NCBI GenBank assembly: GCA_902635045.1
Contig: CACPMT010000005.1
Span: forward strand, 26,550-90,549
Direction: 5' to 3'
Source of the DNA: an uncultured SAR86 cluster bacterium
GTDB lineage: Bacteria > Pseudomonadota > Gammaproteobacteria > Magnimaribacterales > AG-339-G14
Length of the DNA stretch: 64,000 nucleotides
A program made the translations under genes and the position numbers. Positions 17,266 to 25,816 of the stretch are shown piece by piece (the stretch's first letter is position 1; each line of letters starts with the position of its first letter). The notes beneath the pieces were generated by a model that worked only from the letters and a program-made list of their open reading frames with translations, did no database searches and had not been told where the DNA came from.

Positions 17266-19250
17266 AAAAGTTTTTAATTTTCTTAAGTGTCTTGTTTATA
17301 AATAGCTGCACTAAAGAATATGATCAAATTATAGATTTTTCTTTGGATAAAGAAGTTGCGGATATTCCTTTGAATCAGGATAGAAATCTGTATTTTGGAG
17401 ATTTGCATGTGCATACAAAATACTCTTTTGACGCTTATCTCTTAGGCACTAATGTCACACCAGATATGAGTTATAGATTTGCAAAAGGGGAAACTATTTC
17501 CAATGGAGTTAGAGATATGACTTTAGCTGAACCCTTGGATTTTTACGCGGTAACTGATCATGCCATTCTTTTGGGAATGGCTAATCTATGGGCTGATCCA
17601 ACTTCAGATGTTGGAAGGCATCCAAAGGCCAAGCCTTATCACAATCTAAACAGACCAGAAAATTTAAGTCGCGAATCAGCATTTGATAGATTTTTGTTAT
17701 TTAACGATATCCGAGGAGATTCAGGGGGATTTCCTCGAGAACGAGGAAGTATTTTAGATGTCGTTAGAGCTTTCTTCGCTCAAAATTTTATTTTTGCTTC
17801 TGCTGCTTATGATCATGAAGAGCATTTATCTGCTTGGAAAAAAATTATGGAGGCAGCTGAGGAGCATAATGATCCAGGAAAATTTACTACTTTCAATGCT
17901 TATGAGTGGACAGTAAGAAACCAAGAGCCAGAAAGTGCTTCTTATCATCGTAATGTAATTTTTAAATCTTCAAAAGCACCTAAAAGACCTTTCTCTTCTT
18001 TTGATTCAAATAATCCAGAACAACTTTGGAGTTGGATGGATGGACTTCGATCAAACGGGTTAGATAGTTTGGCTATTCCTCATAATTCGAACGGTTCAAA
18101 TGGCCAAGTATTTAAAAAATATAAATTTGATGGTAGTCCAATAGATAAAGAATATTCCGTACAAAGAATGAGAAACGAGCCAATAGTTGAAATTACTCAA
18201 ATTAAAGGAACTTCTGAAACGCATCCTCGATTATCCCCAAATGATAAATGGGCAAATTTTGAAATTGTAAATTCTAGAAAAGGTAAACGAACAGCTTATT
18301 CTGAGCCAGATGGAAGTTATGTTAGGCAAGGTTTACAAAAAGGACTTGCATTAAAACATGAGGAAAGAGGCAATCCTTTTAAAATTGGATTTATCGGGTC
18401 TACGGATACTCACAACGGAGCTTATATTTTTGATGAATCTGACAATGTTGGTACTGCAGCTATTCTTACATCACCTGAAGTAAGAGGATCTATTCCTATT
18501 CCAAATGAAACTTTAACAGAAGATATTAAAAACTCAGTCTTTATTGCAGAAGAGGATCAGGGTTTTTATAGCGGCGGAGAAACAATTTCTAATTCTGTTG
18601 GAGGACTTGCTGCAGTTTGGGCAAAAGCAAATACTAGAGATTCTATTTTTGAAGCTTTATCTAATAAAGAGACTTATGCTACCTCAGGAACAAGAATAAG
18701 GTTAAGATTCTTTGCCGGTGAAAACTTAACTAATCTAGATTTTAACGATGAAGAATTTATTTCAAAAATGTATGAAAACGGTGTTCCTATGGGAAGCGAT
18801 TTAATTTTATCTGACACAAAAAAGCCTTCCTTTATCATTTGGGCTCAGAAGGATAAAAATAGTGCGCCATTACAAAGGATTCAAATCATAAAGGGTTTTT
18901 ATAGTGAAAAGGATAGAGAAACCAAAGAGTATTTAATAGACGTGGTTTGTTCTGATGGATTAAAGCCAGACCCTAATTCAAAATTGTGTGCATCGAATAA
19001 TGCGATGGTAAATATAGAGACTTGTGAATTTTCTAAAAATAAAGGCGCAAGCGAGCTTAAAATAACTTGGGTTGATGAAGAATACGATCCTAAAATTGAA
19101 ACTTTTTATTATGTGAGAGTTTTAGAAAATCCAACTTGTCGCTGGTCAACATGGGATGCTATAAAAAATAATTATGAACCAAGGCAGGGAATTGATGAAA
19201 TAATACAAGAGAGAGCATGGTCTTCACCAATCTGGGTGAACTCAAACTAG
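17262..19250 (+). CDS. DUF3604 family predicted lipoprotein, PHP-like fold
   Basis: A 662-residue exported protein. Residues 1-16 form a signal ending in a lipobox-like INSC, so outer-membrane lipidation is likely. The DUF3604 hallmarks are YFGDLHVHTKYSFDA near residue 45, AVTDHAILLGM near 95, TFNAYEWT near 218, and IGSTDTHNGAY near 375. These His/Asp motifs resemble metal-binding PHP phosphoesterases, but no substrate is established that I know of. It occupies the place held by pdxJ between recO and acpS in E. coli. It overlaps recO by 4 bases, so it is part of this housekeeping operon. Confidence 0.85.
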   Translation: MKKFLIFLSVLFINSCTKEYDQIIDFSLDKEVADIPLNQDRNLYFGDLHVHTKYSFDAYLLGTNVTPDMSYRFAKGETISNGVRDMTLAEPLDFYAVTDHAILLGMANLWADPTSDVGRHPKAKPYHNLNRPENLSRESAFDRFLLFNDIRGDSGGFPRERGSILDVVRAFFAQNFIFASAAYDHEEHLSAWKKIMEAAEEHNDPGKFTTFNAYEWTVRNQEPESASYHRNVIFKSSKAPKRPFSSFDSNNPEQLWSWMDGLRSNGLDSLAIPHNSNGSNGQVFKKYKFDGSPIDKEYSVQRMRNEPIVEITQIKGTSETHPRLSPNDKWANFEIVNSRKGKRTAYSEPDGSYVRQGLQKGLALKHEERGNPFKIGFIGSTDTHNGAYIFDESDNVGTAAILTSPEVRGSIPIPNETLTEDIKNSVFIAEEDQGFYSGGETISNSVGGLAAVWAKANTRDSIFEALSNKETYATSGTRIRLRFFAGENLTNLDFNDEEFISKMYENGVPMGSDLILSDTKKPSFIIWAQKDKNSAPLQRIQIIKGFYSEKDRETKEYLIDVVCSDGLKPDPNSKLCASNNAMVNIETCEFSKNKGASELKITWVDEEYDPKIETFYYVRVLENPTCRWSTWDAIKNNYEPRQGIDEIIQERAWSSPIWVNSN

Positions 19251-19252
19251 TT

Positions 19253-19636
19253 ATGAAAATAAATTCTGGAATAGATTTAGTTGAGGTTGAACGTCTAAGA
19301 GTCACTTATAAAAATTTTGGCGATAGATTTTTAACAAGGATTTATGATCCTCTTGAAATAGAGCAATTTAACAAAAAGTCAAAAAGAGCTAAGCCAAATT
19401 TTCTTGCTAAGAATTTCGCTGCAAAAGAAGCAGTATCGAAAGTTCTTGGAGTTGGATTTAGTCAAGGAGTCAGACCCAAAGACATTGTTGTTCTTAGAAG
19501 ATATGGACCTCCAAAAGTTAAGCTAAAAGGTAAAGCAAAAGATCTTGCTGGCAAAAAAGGAATTGATAATATTTCTTTAAGCTTAAGCGATACCGATAAT
19601 TTAGCAGTCGCGGTCGCACAGGCGATCATAAGTTAG
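19253..19636 (+). CDS. acpS: Holo-[acyl-carrier-protein] synthase
   Basis: A 127-residue phosphopantetheinyl transferase that activates acyl carrier protein. The family motifs are [11 protein letters not shown] at the N-terminus and [12 protein letters not shown] near 55, holding the magnesium-binding Asp and Glu. The frame extends 12 codons upstream, but that overlaps the DUF3604 gene. ATG 19253, two bases after its stop, gives the usual family start and length. Confidence 0.93.
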   Translation: MKINSGIDLVEVERLRVTYKNFGDRFLTRIYDPLEIEQFNKKSKRAKPNFLAKNFAAKEAVSKVLGVGFSQGVRPKDIVVLRRYGPPKVKLKGKAKDLAGKKGIDNISLSLSDTDNLAVAVAQAIIS

Positions 19637-19647
19637 GAAACAAAATT

Positions 19648-20295
19648 ATGAAAATAATTCTTTTAGGTCCTCCAGGAGCGGGCAAGGGTACTCAGGCTGA
19701 AATCATATGTAAAAATTTTTCTATCCCCCATATCTCCACTGGAGATATGTTGAGAGAAGCCATAGCCAATGAAACAGCTACTGGAAAAATAGCTAAAGAA
19801 ATTATGGATGCCGGAAATCTTGTTCCAGATGACGTAATTGTTAGTATGGTAAAAGAGAGAATAAAAAAAGAAGATTGCAGAAACGGCTTCTTATTTGATG
19901 GCTTTCCAAGAACCATTCCTCAAGCTGATGCCTTGGAAAATCAAGAAATATTTGTAAATGTTGTTTTAGAGCTCACACTTAAAGACGAGTTGATTATAAA
20001 TAGAATGTCCGGAAGAAGAGTTCATCAACCTTCAGGAAGAAGTTATCACTTAGAATTTAATCCGCCAGAAGAAGACGGAGTGGACGATGTCACGGGTGAG
20101 CCATTGATCCAGAGAGATGACGACAAGCCTGAGACAGTAAAAAACAGATTAGAAGTTTATTGGGAGCAAACTAACCCTTTGATTGTTTATTATAGATCGA
20201 AGTCTGTTCAAACAGATTTAAAATATGTTGAGATCGATGGTTCAAAGTCCATGGAAAAAGTAAGCTCCCAAATACAAGCTGCATTGGAGGATTGA
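19648..20295 (+). CDS. adk: Adenylate kinase
   Basis: A 215-residue nucleotide kinase interconverting ATP, AMP and ADP. The P-loop is GPPGAGKGT at 7-15, the AMP site STGDMLR near 30, and [10 protein letters not shown] near 84. A long LID domain (about 120-160, [13 protein letters not shown]) lacks zinc cysteines, as in the E. coli form. It lies 11 bases after acpS and 4 bases before tsaB in the same run. Confidence 0.96.
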   Translation: MKIILLGPPGAGKGTQAEIICKNFSIPHISTGDMLREAIANETATGKIAKEIMDAGNLVPDDVIVSMVKERIKKEDCRNGFLFDGFPRTIPQADALENQEIFVNVVLELTLKDELIINRMSGRRVHQPSGRSYHLEFNPPEEDGVDDVTGEPLIQRDDDKPETVKNRLEVYWEQTNPLIVYYRSKSVQTDLKYVEIDGSKSMEKVSSQIQAALED

Positions 20296-20299
20296 ATTC

Positions 20300-20971
20300 T
20301 TGCCAAATATTTTATCGATAGAAACTTCTAGCGCTTGTTGCTCTGTTTGTATAAAAACAGACCAATTAGAAACACAACTTTATGAAAATGTTGCTCCAAA
20401 CACGCATGGAGAAATCATTTTTGAATTTATTGAGATGGCTTTGAAAGAAAGCGAGATCAATAAAGAAGACTTAGATTACATTGCTTTTGGCAGTGGACCG
20501 GGATCATTTACTGGTTTAAGAGTAGGATGTTCGGTCGTGCAAGGCCTTGGCTACGGTTTGAAAGTGCCTGTCATACCAATTTCGAGTTTGAGAATTACTG
20601 CACAACAAGCCATTGAAAAATTTAATTCAAAAAAAATTGTTGTCATAAATGATGCACACATGGAAGAGCTCTATGTTGGAGAATATAAATGTTCAAAAAA
20701 CATTGCAGTAAATTTGAAACCTGATTATTTCATCCATAAAGACCGAATCAACGAATTAATTAATTCTTTTCCGGAGGATTTTATTTTTATTGGCAATGCT
20801 ATCAACCTTATTAAAAAGAATTTACAAAAAAAAATAATTCATAACTTCACTCCAAAGGCTAATTTTTGTTTCAAAATAGCTGATTATTTAATTCTTAATA
20901 AAAAATTTATTCCTGCTGAAGAAGTAACAATCAATTATATTTCTGGTGAAAATCAATGGAAAAGAGCTTGA
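20300..20971 (+). CDS. tsaB: tRNA threonylcarbamoyladenosine biosynthesis protein TsaB
   Basis: A 223-residue ASKHA-fold protein, partner of TsaD and TsaE in making t6A37 of ANN-decoding tRNAs. It begins ILSIETSSACCSV and contains GSGPGSFTGLRVG near 67, the TsaB signature. The start codon is TTG, supported by GGAGG nine bases upstream overlapping the end of adk. The C-terminal half is shorter and more divergent than in E. coli. Confidence 0.9.
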   Translation: MPNILSIETSSACCSVCIKTDQLETQLYENVAPNTHGEIIFEFIEMALKESEINKEDLDYIAFGSGPGSFTGLRVGCSVVQGLGYGLKVPVIPISSLRITAQQAIEKFNSKKIVVINDAHMEELYVGEYKCSKNIAVNLKPDYFIHKDRINELINSFPEDFIFIGNAINLIKKNLQKKIIHNFTPKANFCFKIADYLILNKKFIPAEEVTINYISGENQWKRA

Positions 20972-20972
20972 A

Positions 20973-21743
20973 ATGGATTTAATCCAACTTACAGTTTTAT
21001 CTCTTATACAAGGACTAACAGAATTCTTGCCCATTTCTAGTTCTGCTCATTTAATATTAGCTTCTAGTTACATGCATTGGCCTGATCAGGGAATTACAAT
21101 AGATATCTTTGCGCACTTCGGTACTTTATTAGCTGTAATTCTTTATTTTCGTGAGGACCTAATAAAAGTTATAAAAACTTTTAATTTATTTGAAGAAAAT
21201 AACTTAGGCTTAAATTTACTTCTCGCAACCATGCCAATCGCAATTATAGGTTTCATTTTTAAAGATTTTATCGAGCTGAACTTAAGATCAGAAGAGATTA
21301 TTTTTTGGAGCACCCTTATTTTTGGAATTGCTCTAATTTTTAGTTATAAATTTTCTGGCAATACAAAAAATGCTTTTCAAATTTCTTTAAAGGACTCGTT
21401 ATTTATTGGCAGCTCTCAGATTTTTGCCTTGATTCCTGGAACATCGCGATCAGCGGTAACTATGCTTGCCGCTCTCGCTTTAGGATATGGTAAGTCCGAT
21501 GCAGCAAGATTTAGTTTTTTGCTCGCTGTACCAACTTTATCTATTGTATTCTTAGGAGAATTAGTTGACTTAAGCCATGCAACTTATGAAGTTAATTATT
21601 TTGAACTCGGCTATGTTACTACTCTGTCTTTTATTAGTGCGATAAGTTGCATACATTTTTTTTTAAAATTTATTGAAAAAATAGGCTTTGTTCCTTTTGG
21701 GATTTACAGGCTTTTTCTTGCTGGCTTTATTTTAATTTTTTAA
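20973..21743 (+). CDS. uppP: Undecaprenyl-diphosphatase
   Basis: Membrane phosphatase of 256 residues that regenerates undecaprenyl phosphate, the carrier for peptidoglycan and other envelope glycans. Catalytic motif I is QGLTEFLPISSSAH near residue 10 and motif II is PGTSRSAVT near 165. Seven or eight membrane segments are visible. ATG 20973 directly follows the tsaB stop; an in-frame ATG 27 bases earlier lies inside tsaB and is less likely. Confidence 0.94.
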   Translation: MDLIQLTVLSLIQGLTEFLPISSSAHLILASSYMHWPDQGITIDIFAHFGTLLAVILYFREDLIKVIKTFNLFEENNLGLNLLLATMPIAIIGFIFKDFIELNLRSEEIIFWSTLIFGIALIFSYKFSGNTKNAFQISLKDSLFIGSSQIFALIPGTSRSAVTMLAALALGYGKSDAARFSFLLAVPTLSIVFLGELVDLSHATYEVNYFELGYVTTLSFISAISCIHFFLKFIEKIGFVPFGIYRLFLAGFILIF

Positions 21744-21745
21744 AG

Positions 21746-22468
21746 ATGAATCATCCTTATGTTTCATACTTCAAAATTGAAGAAAAAAAACTTGCTCAAC
21801 AATTTGCAGATAGACATGAGCTAACTCTCGCTTCTCCAAGGCAAATTAGAATAAAAAAGGGTCTCAAACTCGTAATCTGGATTACTAAAGATCAAATTTT
21901 TCTTCAAGACCTGGGCGATAAAAATTCAAAACCTTTTATTTTAGATTTTAGGTTATTAGATAAAGAAAAGAGCGACAGAGGTTTAATAAAAAAGTGCTTC
22001 TCTAAATTTGATAAGTCAAGCAAGGTTTTTGATTTAACTGCTGGGTTTTGTCAGGATGCATATTGCATTGCTAATCTAGGATTTGAAGTAACAGCATATG
22101 AAAAAGAATCGTGGTTATTTGAGTTCACTAAAAACTGTTTAAATTTTTCAAAAAAAGAAAATCTAAAATTATTTAATTTAAATTCTTTAGAAGTTTTAAA
22201 CACATTCACACAAAAAGACATTCTATTCATTGACCCAATGTTTGAAGTCAATAGTAAATCTCTAGCAAAAAAAGAAATTCAATTTTTGAGAAAGTGCATT
22301 CCAAGCTCTTTAGAAAAGGAAATTATTGATGCCTCGATAAAATCTTCAGCAGGTTTAATAGTTATTAAAAGACACAAATTAAGCAACACCAGAAATTTAA
22401 CTAAACCATCATATGTGATAAAGGGAAAGGTTATTTCTCTAGAAGTTTTCGATAGAAGAGGGCTCTAA
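21746..22468 (+). CDS. rsmJ: 16S rRNA (guanine-1516-N2)-methyltransferase RsmJ
   Basis: A 240-residue SAM-dependent methyltransferase. It matches E. coli RsmJ (YhiQ) in the SAM motif VFDLTAGFCQDAYCIANLG near residue 95, FIDPMFEVNSKS near 160 (a DPMF catalytic-type motif), and VIKRHK near 210. The usual first glycine-rich turn reads AGFCQD rather than AGLGRD, a small change. It starts two bases after uppP and ends overlapping a convergent gene by 4 bases. Confidence 0.88.
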   Translation: MNHPYVSYFKIEEKKLAQQFADRHELTLASPRQIRIKKGLKLVIWITKDQIFLQDLGDKNSKPFILDFRLLDKEKSDRGLIKKCFSKFDKSSKVFDLTAGFCQDAYCIANLGFEVTAYEKESWLFEFTKNCLNFSKKENLKLFNLNSLEVLNTFTQKDILFIDPMFEVNSKSLAKKEIQFLRKCIPSSLEKEIIDASIKSSAGLIVIKRHKLSNTRNLTKPSYVIKGKVISLEVFDRRGL

Positions 22469-22899
22469 ATCCACCTTCTAACTTTTGAGGAGTAAGTTTC
22501 CCAATCTTCAGAAAATAATTCTTTAAGTTTTTTTTCTTCGTGGGAGATCCAAGTAAAATTAATGATTACTCCGAAAACAAAGGAAATAATAATCGCTGAC
22601 AAAGATGACATTAAAAAAGCTACTCCAACTAAAAAAGTTAGCATGCCCAAATAGATTGGATTTCTTGAAAACCTAAAAGGACCAGAGGAAATGAGCACCT
22701 CTGGTGTTCCGTCAGGAATAAAAGTTGTTTTCATTTTTCTCATAAATCTAAAGCTAACAAAAACTAAAGAAATTCCTGAAATAACAAGAATTAAACCTAA
22801 TAAAGAGCTTAGATCAATTGATATAGGGAAAGAAAATAAAAGAATTATCTGCAACACAAAGCTTGCTAATAAGATGATTGGTGGGAAAGTAATTTTCAT
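22465..22899 (-). CDS. Membrane methyltransferase-like protein (ICMT/PEMT type)
   Basis: A 144-residue protein with about four membrane segments. The family signature is GPFRFSRNPIYLGM near residue 88 and EEKKLKELFSEDWETY near 122, typical of isoprenylcysteine carboxyl methyltransferase-like and phospholipid N-methyltransferase proteins. The substrate in bacteria is usually unknown. It lies 21 bases downstream of plsB on the same strand, so it may share the plsB transcript; a lipid substrate would fit but is only inference. Confidence 0.8.
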   Translation of the reverse strand: MKITFPPIILLASFVLQIILLFSFPISIDLSSLLGLILVISGISLVFVSFRFMRKMKTTFIPDGTPEVLISSGPFRFSRNPIYLGMLTFLVGVAFLMSSLSAIIISFVFGVIINFTWISHEEKKLKELFSEDWETYSSKVRRWI

Positions 22900-22920
22900 T
22901 AATTAAATATATCAAATAAA

Positions 22921-25302
22921 TTATTCTAAGTTGAACAGTTCTTCTCGCCATTCAGGAGTTATGAAAGTCTTAAAATCTTCTTCAATTCTTTTAGTGATTT
23001 CGAGAGGATAAACAAATCCTTTTTCATCTTTTTTTACAAATTTTGCTTCAATTAAATGATTTATGAATAAATCGAATGTCCATTTTTCCGAAAACTCTGG
23101 CATTAACCAGCTATGCCTTGCTTCAAGATTTTTTGAAATCTTACGACATTTTATTTCTAATTCATTAATAGAAATATGCGACTTTTCATTGCGCCATAGT
23201 TGCAACATTAAAATGTAAAATCTATCTATGCTCCTTTGTGCAATTCTTCCGAGCGCTTGACATTCAATAAATTGTTCTGAATTTACATCGGGCCTTTTTA
23301 TTTCGTTATCTTCAATATTTAATATATTATTATCAATGAGTTTTTCGATAGATTTTTCAATCTGAGTTTCAACCTCATCTAGATTCCAAGGAAGAAAATA
23401 TTCTTCTGCAAAAAATGGATAAAGAGTCTTAGTTAAGTCAAAAATTTCACTTTTTTTAATCGATTCCCTAAATTGAAACATTCCACAAATCATAGAATCT
23501 AAGATCAATAAGTGAGAAATATTATTCTTATAAAAACTCAGCATCGCCGCTTGTTGAAAATTAAGTTTAATTTTCTTTGATTTTGATAGCTTATTTATCA
23601 ATTGAAGCTTTTCGACTTTTTGTACAATTTCTTCCGAATCATATTCAGGAATACTTATCTTCTCAGAATAATCTGATAACTTAATTAAGTTTGTATAAAG
23701 AGATATTCTTGCTTTTAGTTTTTCTTTTGAAAGACTAAATTTATTGGCGTTTAAAATTGCAGAAGCAAATAAAGCACTTGGAGTTACTACAGTAGCTTTA
23801 TTTATGTTTTTCATTATTTGCTTCCCTAAAAGAGGGGTAAGATCATATAGCCATTTTTGATTAGGAGAGTTATCTAGTTCTTCGGAAATAATATTGTCAG
23901 TCCAATTTTCAAAGTTAGTATCTAAAAATTCTTTGAGATCTATTGGCTCTCCTATTTGCAGATATGCATTGCCCAAGTATCCTCTAAAGTCTCTTGCTAC
24001 TCTAAAAATAGATCGCAAGCTTTCTTTTTTTTTGGTATCGCCCATCACTTCTTTATGATATGAGTTTCCTTCTAAAACTTTTTCATAGTTCATAGAGATA
24101 GGAACAAACTTAACAGGCTTTTCATCCATATCCTGAAAAGCCCTAATTATCATAGAAATGATACCTGGCCTCGGCGGGAGCAATCTTCCTGATCTTGATC
24201 TGCCTCCTTCCGGAAAAAACTCGATTGAACTTCCTCTCTGTAATAATTTTCTTAAATGCTCATAAAATACTCTAGAGTACAATTTATTATTACCAAAAGA
24301 CCTCCTCATAAAAAAAGCTCCACCATTTCTCAGAATTGGACCGATAATAGGTAAATTGAGGTTTTTACCAGCTACTATTTGTGGCATCATTAAATTGTTT
24401 AGATAAAGTTGATGCGATAGGGCTAAATAGTCAATATGACTTCTATGGGAGGGAGCATAAATAATTGTATTTTCGGCTGCTAATTTCTTTATCTGATCTA
24501 ATCCAATTGAAAACAAACCTTCGTATCGAGAGTTCCAAAACCAATTTAAAACTTTGTCATAAAGGTAAATTACTGGATAAGAAAAATTTGAACAGATTTC
24601 TAATGCATATTTTTCAGCAGTTTTTTTTAATCTATCTCTCTTTTTTTGGTTTTCTCCAGCCTCCAAATCAATTATTTTTTTAACTGATCTAGATTGAATT
24701 ATTGCGTGAATAAGAGTTCTCCTACTTGAAATATCAATTCCTAGTTTAGCTTGTCGATGTTTTCTAAATCTGGCTCTTAAAAGTCTTTCGGTCTTAAGGA
24801 CTAACTGAGATGGCTCTGCATTTTTTTTTAAAAATATTTCTTTTGTCTCTAAAGGCTTATGAAAATAAACAATAGCTTGTCTCCCATTAAAAATAGCTCT
24901 CAATAAATTCTTTACACTTGAAGCACCTTCCCAAGAATCTCTAAAAAAAAGCCTAACCCAATGATCTTCTCTGTCAGGCGCCTTACCCCAATAAACATCG
25001 ACGGGAATAACAATTCGGTCTGCCGTTTTTTCTGGAGAATGAGCAAGTTCGTTTAATTCTCTAGGATGCCTTCTTCTGGGGCGTTGCCAAGGAAACAACC
25101 TTCGAGCGCCCTTGAGTTGGAAAAAATTTTTCTTAATTCTAGATGGGAAGATATAAGAATTTTTCTTTGCACATTTTTTAAGCGCAGTGAGGTCATAACT
25201 AGATTCTGAAGACAGAACATACATAACCTTCCCTTTTTGCAGTAATTTTTCAGTTTCTTCTATTTCAAAATTTGCATCTGGGCTAATAAGAAAGTCAAGC
25301 AT
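22921..25302 (-). CDS. plsB: Glycerol-3-phosphate acyltransferase PlsB
   Basis: A 793-residue inner-membrane enzyme, the first acylation step of phospholipid synthesis. The acyltransferase block I is APSHRSHIDYLALSHQ near 287, with the catalytic HxxxxD. Block III is FFPEGGRSRSGRLLPPRPG near 360. Length and a long C-terminal helical domain fit the E. coli-type enzyme (807 residues). The glpK product at 3.1 kb is its substrate. Confidence 0.95.
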   Translation of the reverse strand: MLDFLISPDANFEIEETEKLLQKGKVMYVLSSESSYDLTALKKCAKKNSYIFPSRIKKNFFQLKGARRLFPWQRPRRRHPRELNELAHSPEKTADRIVIPVDVYWGKAPDREDHWVRLFFRDSWEGASSVKNLLRAIFNGRQAIVYFHKPLETKEIFLKKNAEPSQLVLKTERLLRARFRKHRQAKLGIDISSRRTLIHAIIQSRSVKKIIDLEAGENQKKRDRLKKTAEKYALEICSNFSYPVIYLYDKVLNWFWNSRYEGLFSIGLDQIKKLAAENTIIYAPSHRSHIDYLALSHQLYLNNLMMPQIVAGKNLNLPIIGPILRNGGAFFMRRSFGNNKLYSRVFYEHLRKLLQRGSSIEFFPEGGRSRSGRLLPPRPGIISMIIRAFQDMDEKPVKFVPISMNYEKVLEGNSYHKEVMGDTKKKESLRSIFRVARDFRGYLGNAYLQIGEPIDLKEFLDTNFENWTDNIISEELDNSPNQKWLYDLTPLLGKQIMKNINKATVVTPSALFASAILNANKFSLSKEKLKARISLYTNLIKLSDYSEKISIPEYDSEEIVQKVEKLQLINKLSKSKKIKLNFQQAAMLSFYKNNISHLLILDSMICGMFQFRESIKKSEIFDLTKTLYPFFAEEYFLPWNLDEVETQIEKSIEKLIDNNILNIEDNEIKRPDVNSEQFIECQALGRIAQRSIDRFYILMLQLWRNEKSHISINELEIKCRKISKNLEARHSWLMPEFSEKWTFDLFINHLIEAKFVKKDEKGFVYPLEITKRIEEDFKTFITPEWREELFNLE

Positions 25303-25345
25303 ATTTAAGTTTTGTTTTAGTTAAAGTGATAGAATTTCTCAAAAT

Positions 25346-25374
25346 TTGACGTATTTAACCACTAAAATTAAAGT
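25346..25374 (+). promoter_or_regulatory. Probable promoter of tRNA-Leu/yajC/secDF unit
   Basis: TTGACG at 25346-25351 and TAAAGT at 25369-25374 with a 17-base spacer. A start near 25381 would lie about 19 bases before the tRNA. The -35 is strong and the -10 is moderate. Confidence 0.5.
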
Positions 25375-25399
25375 GTAATTTAATTTTACAACTAATTAT

Positions 25400-25485
25400 G
25401 CCGAAGTGGCGGAATTGGTAGACGCGCTCGATTCAAAATCGAGTGCCCAAAAGGCGTGAGAGTTCGAGTCTCTCCTTCGGTACCA
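25400..25485 (+). tRNA. tRNA-Leu (CAA)
   Basis: Class II tRNA of 86 bases with encoded CCA. The acceptor stem is GCCGAAG/CTTCGGT with a G-T pair at the first position, the anticodon stem is CTCGA/TCGAG, and the anticodon CAA is at 25434-25436. A long variable arm and T arm GTTCGAGTC are present. It closely resembles E. coli tRNA-Leu(CAA). Only 11 bases separate its 3' end from the yajC start, so the tRNA must be cut out of a longer message. Confidence 0.97.
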
Positions 25486-25496
25486 GAGGAACTATT

Positions 25497-25808
25497 ATGA
25501 TTGAAACTGAAATATTAACTGCTCAAACATCAAGTTTTTTAGGGCCACAATTTATTCTATTGTTAGGGTTCATTGCTGTAATGTATTTTTTAATCATCAG
25601 GCCTCAAAATAAAAGAATTAAAGCTCAAAAAGAAATGATAGATAATTTAGCTGTTGGAGATGAGATTATTTCATCAGGTGGTTTAGTCTGCACAATTTCA
25701 AAGATATCAGACGATTTTTTGACAGTCAGAGCAAACGATACTCTATTCACAATTAAAAGAGATGCTGTCAGCAGTATTTTGCCTAAAGGAACAATTAACT
25801 CTATATAG
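25497..25808 (+). CDS. yajC: Sec translocon accessory protein YajC
   Basis: A 103-residue single-pass membrane protein. The membrane segment spans about 14-33 (PQFILLLGFIAVMYFLII), followed by the signature RPQNKRIKAQKEM and a small beta domain (VGDEIISSGGLVCTIS). ATG 25497 follows AGAGGA right after the tRNA CCA; an earlier in-frame ATG lies inside the tRNA and is rejected. YajC associates with SecD and SecF, encoded next. Confidence 0.95.
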   Translation: MIETEILTAQTSSFLGPQFILLLGFIAVMYFLIIRPQNKRIKAQKEMIDNLAVGDEIISSGGLVCTISKISDDFLTVRANDTLFTIKRDAVSSILPKGTINSI

Positions 25809-25816
25809 ATAGTAAC

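Noticed and set aside
25443..25496. Upstream start for yajC
   Set aside because: The extension lies inside the tRNA-Leu gene; ATG 25497 has its own AGAGGA site.
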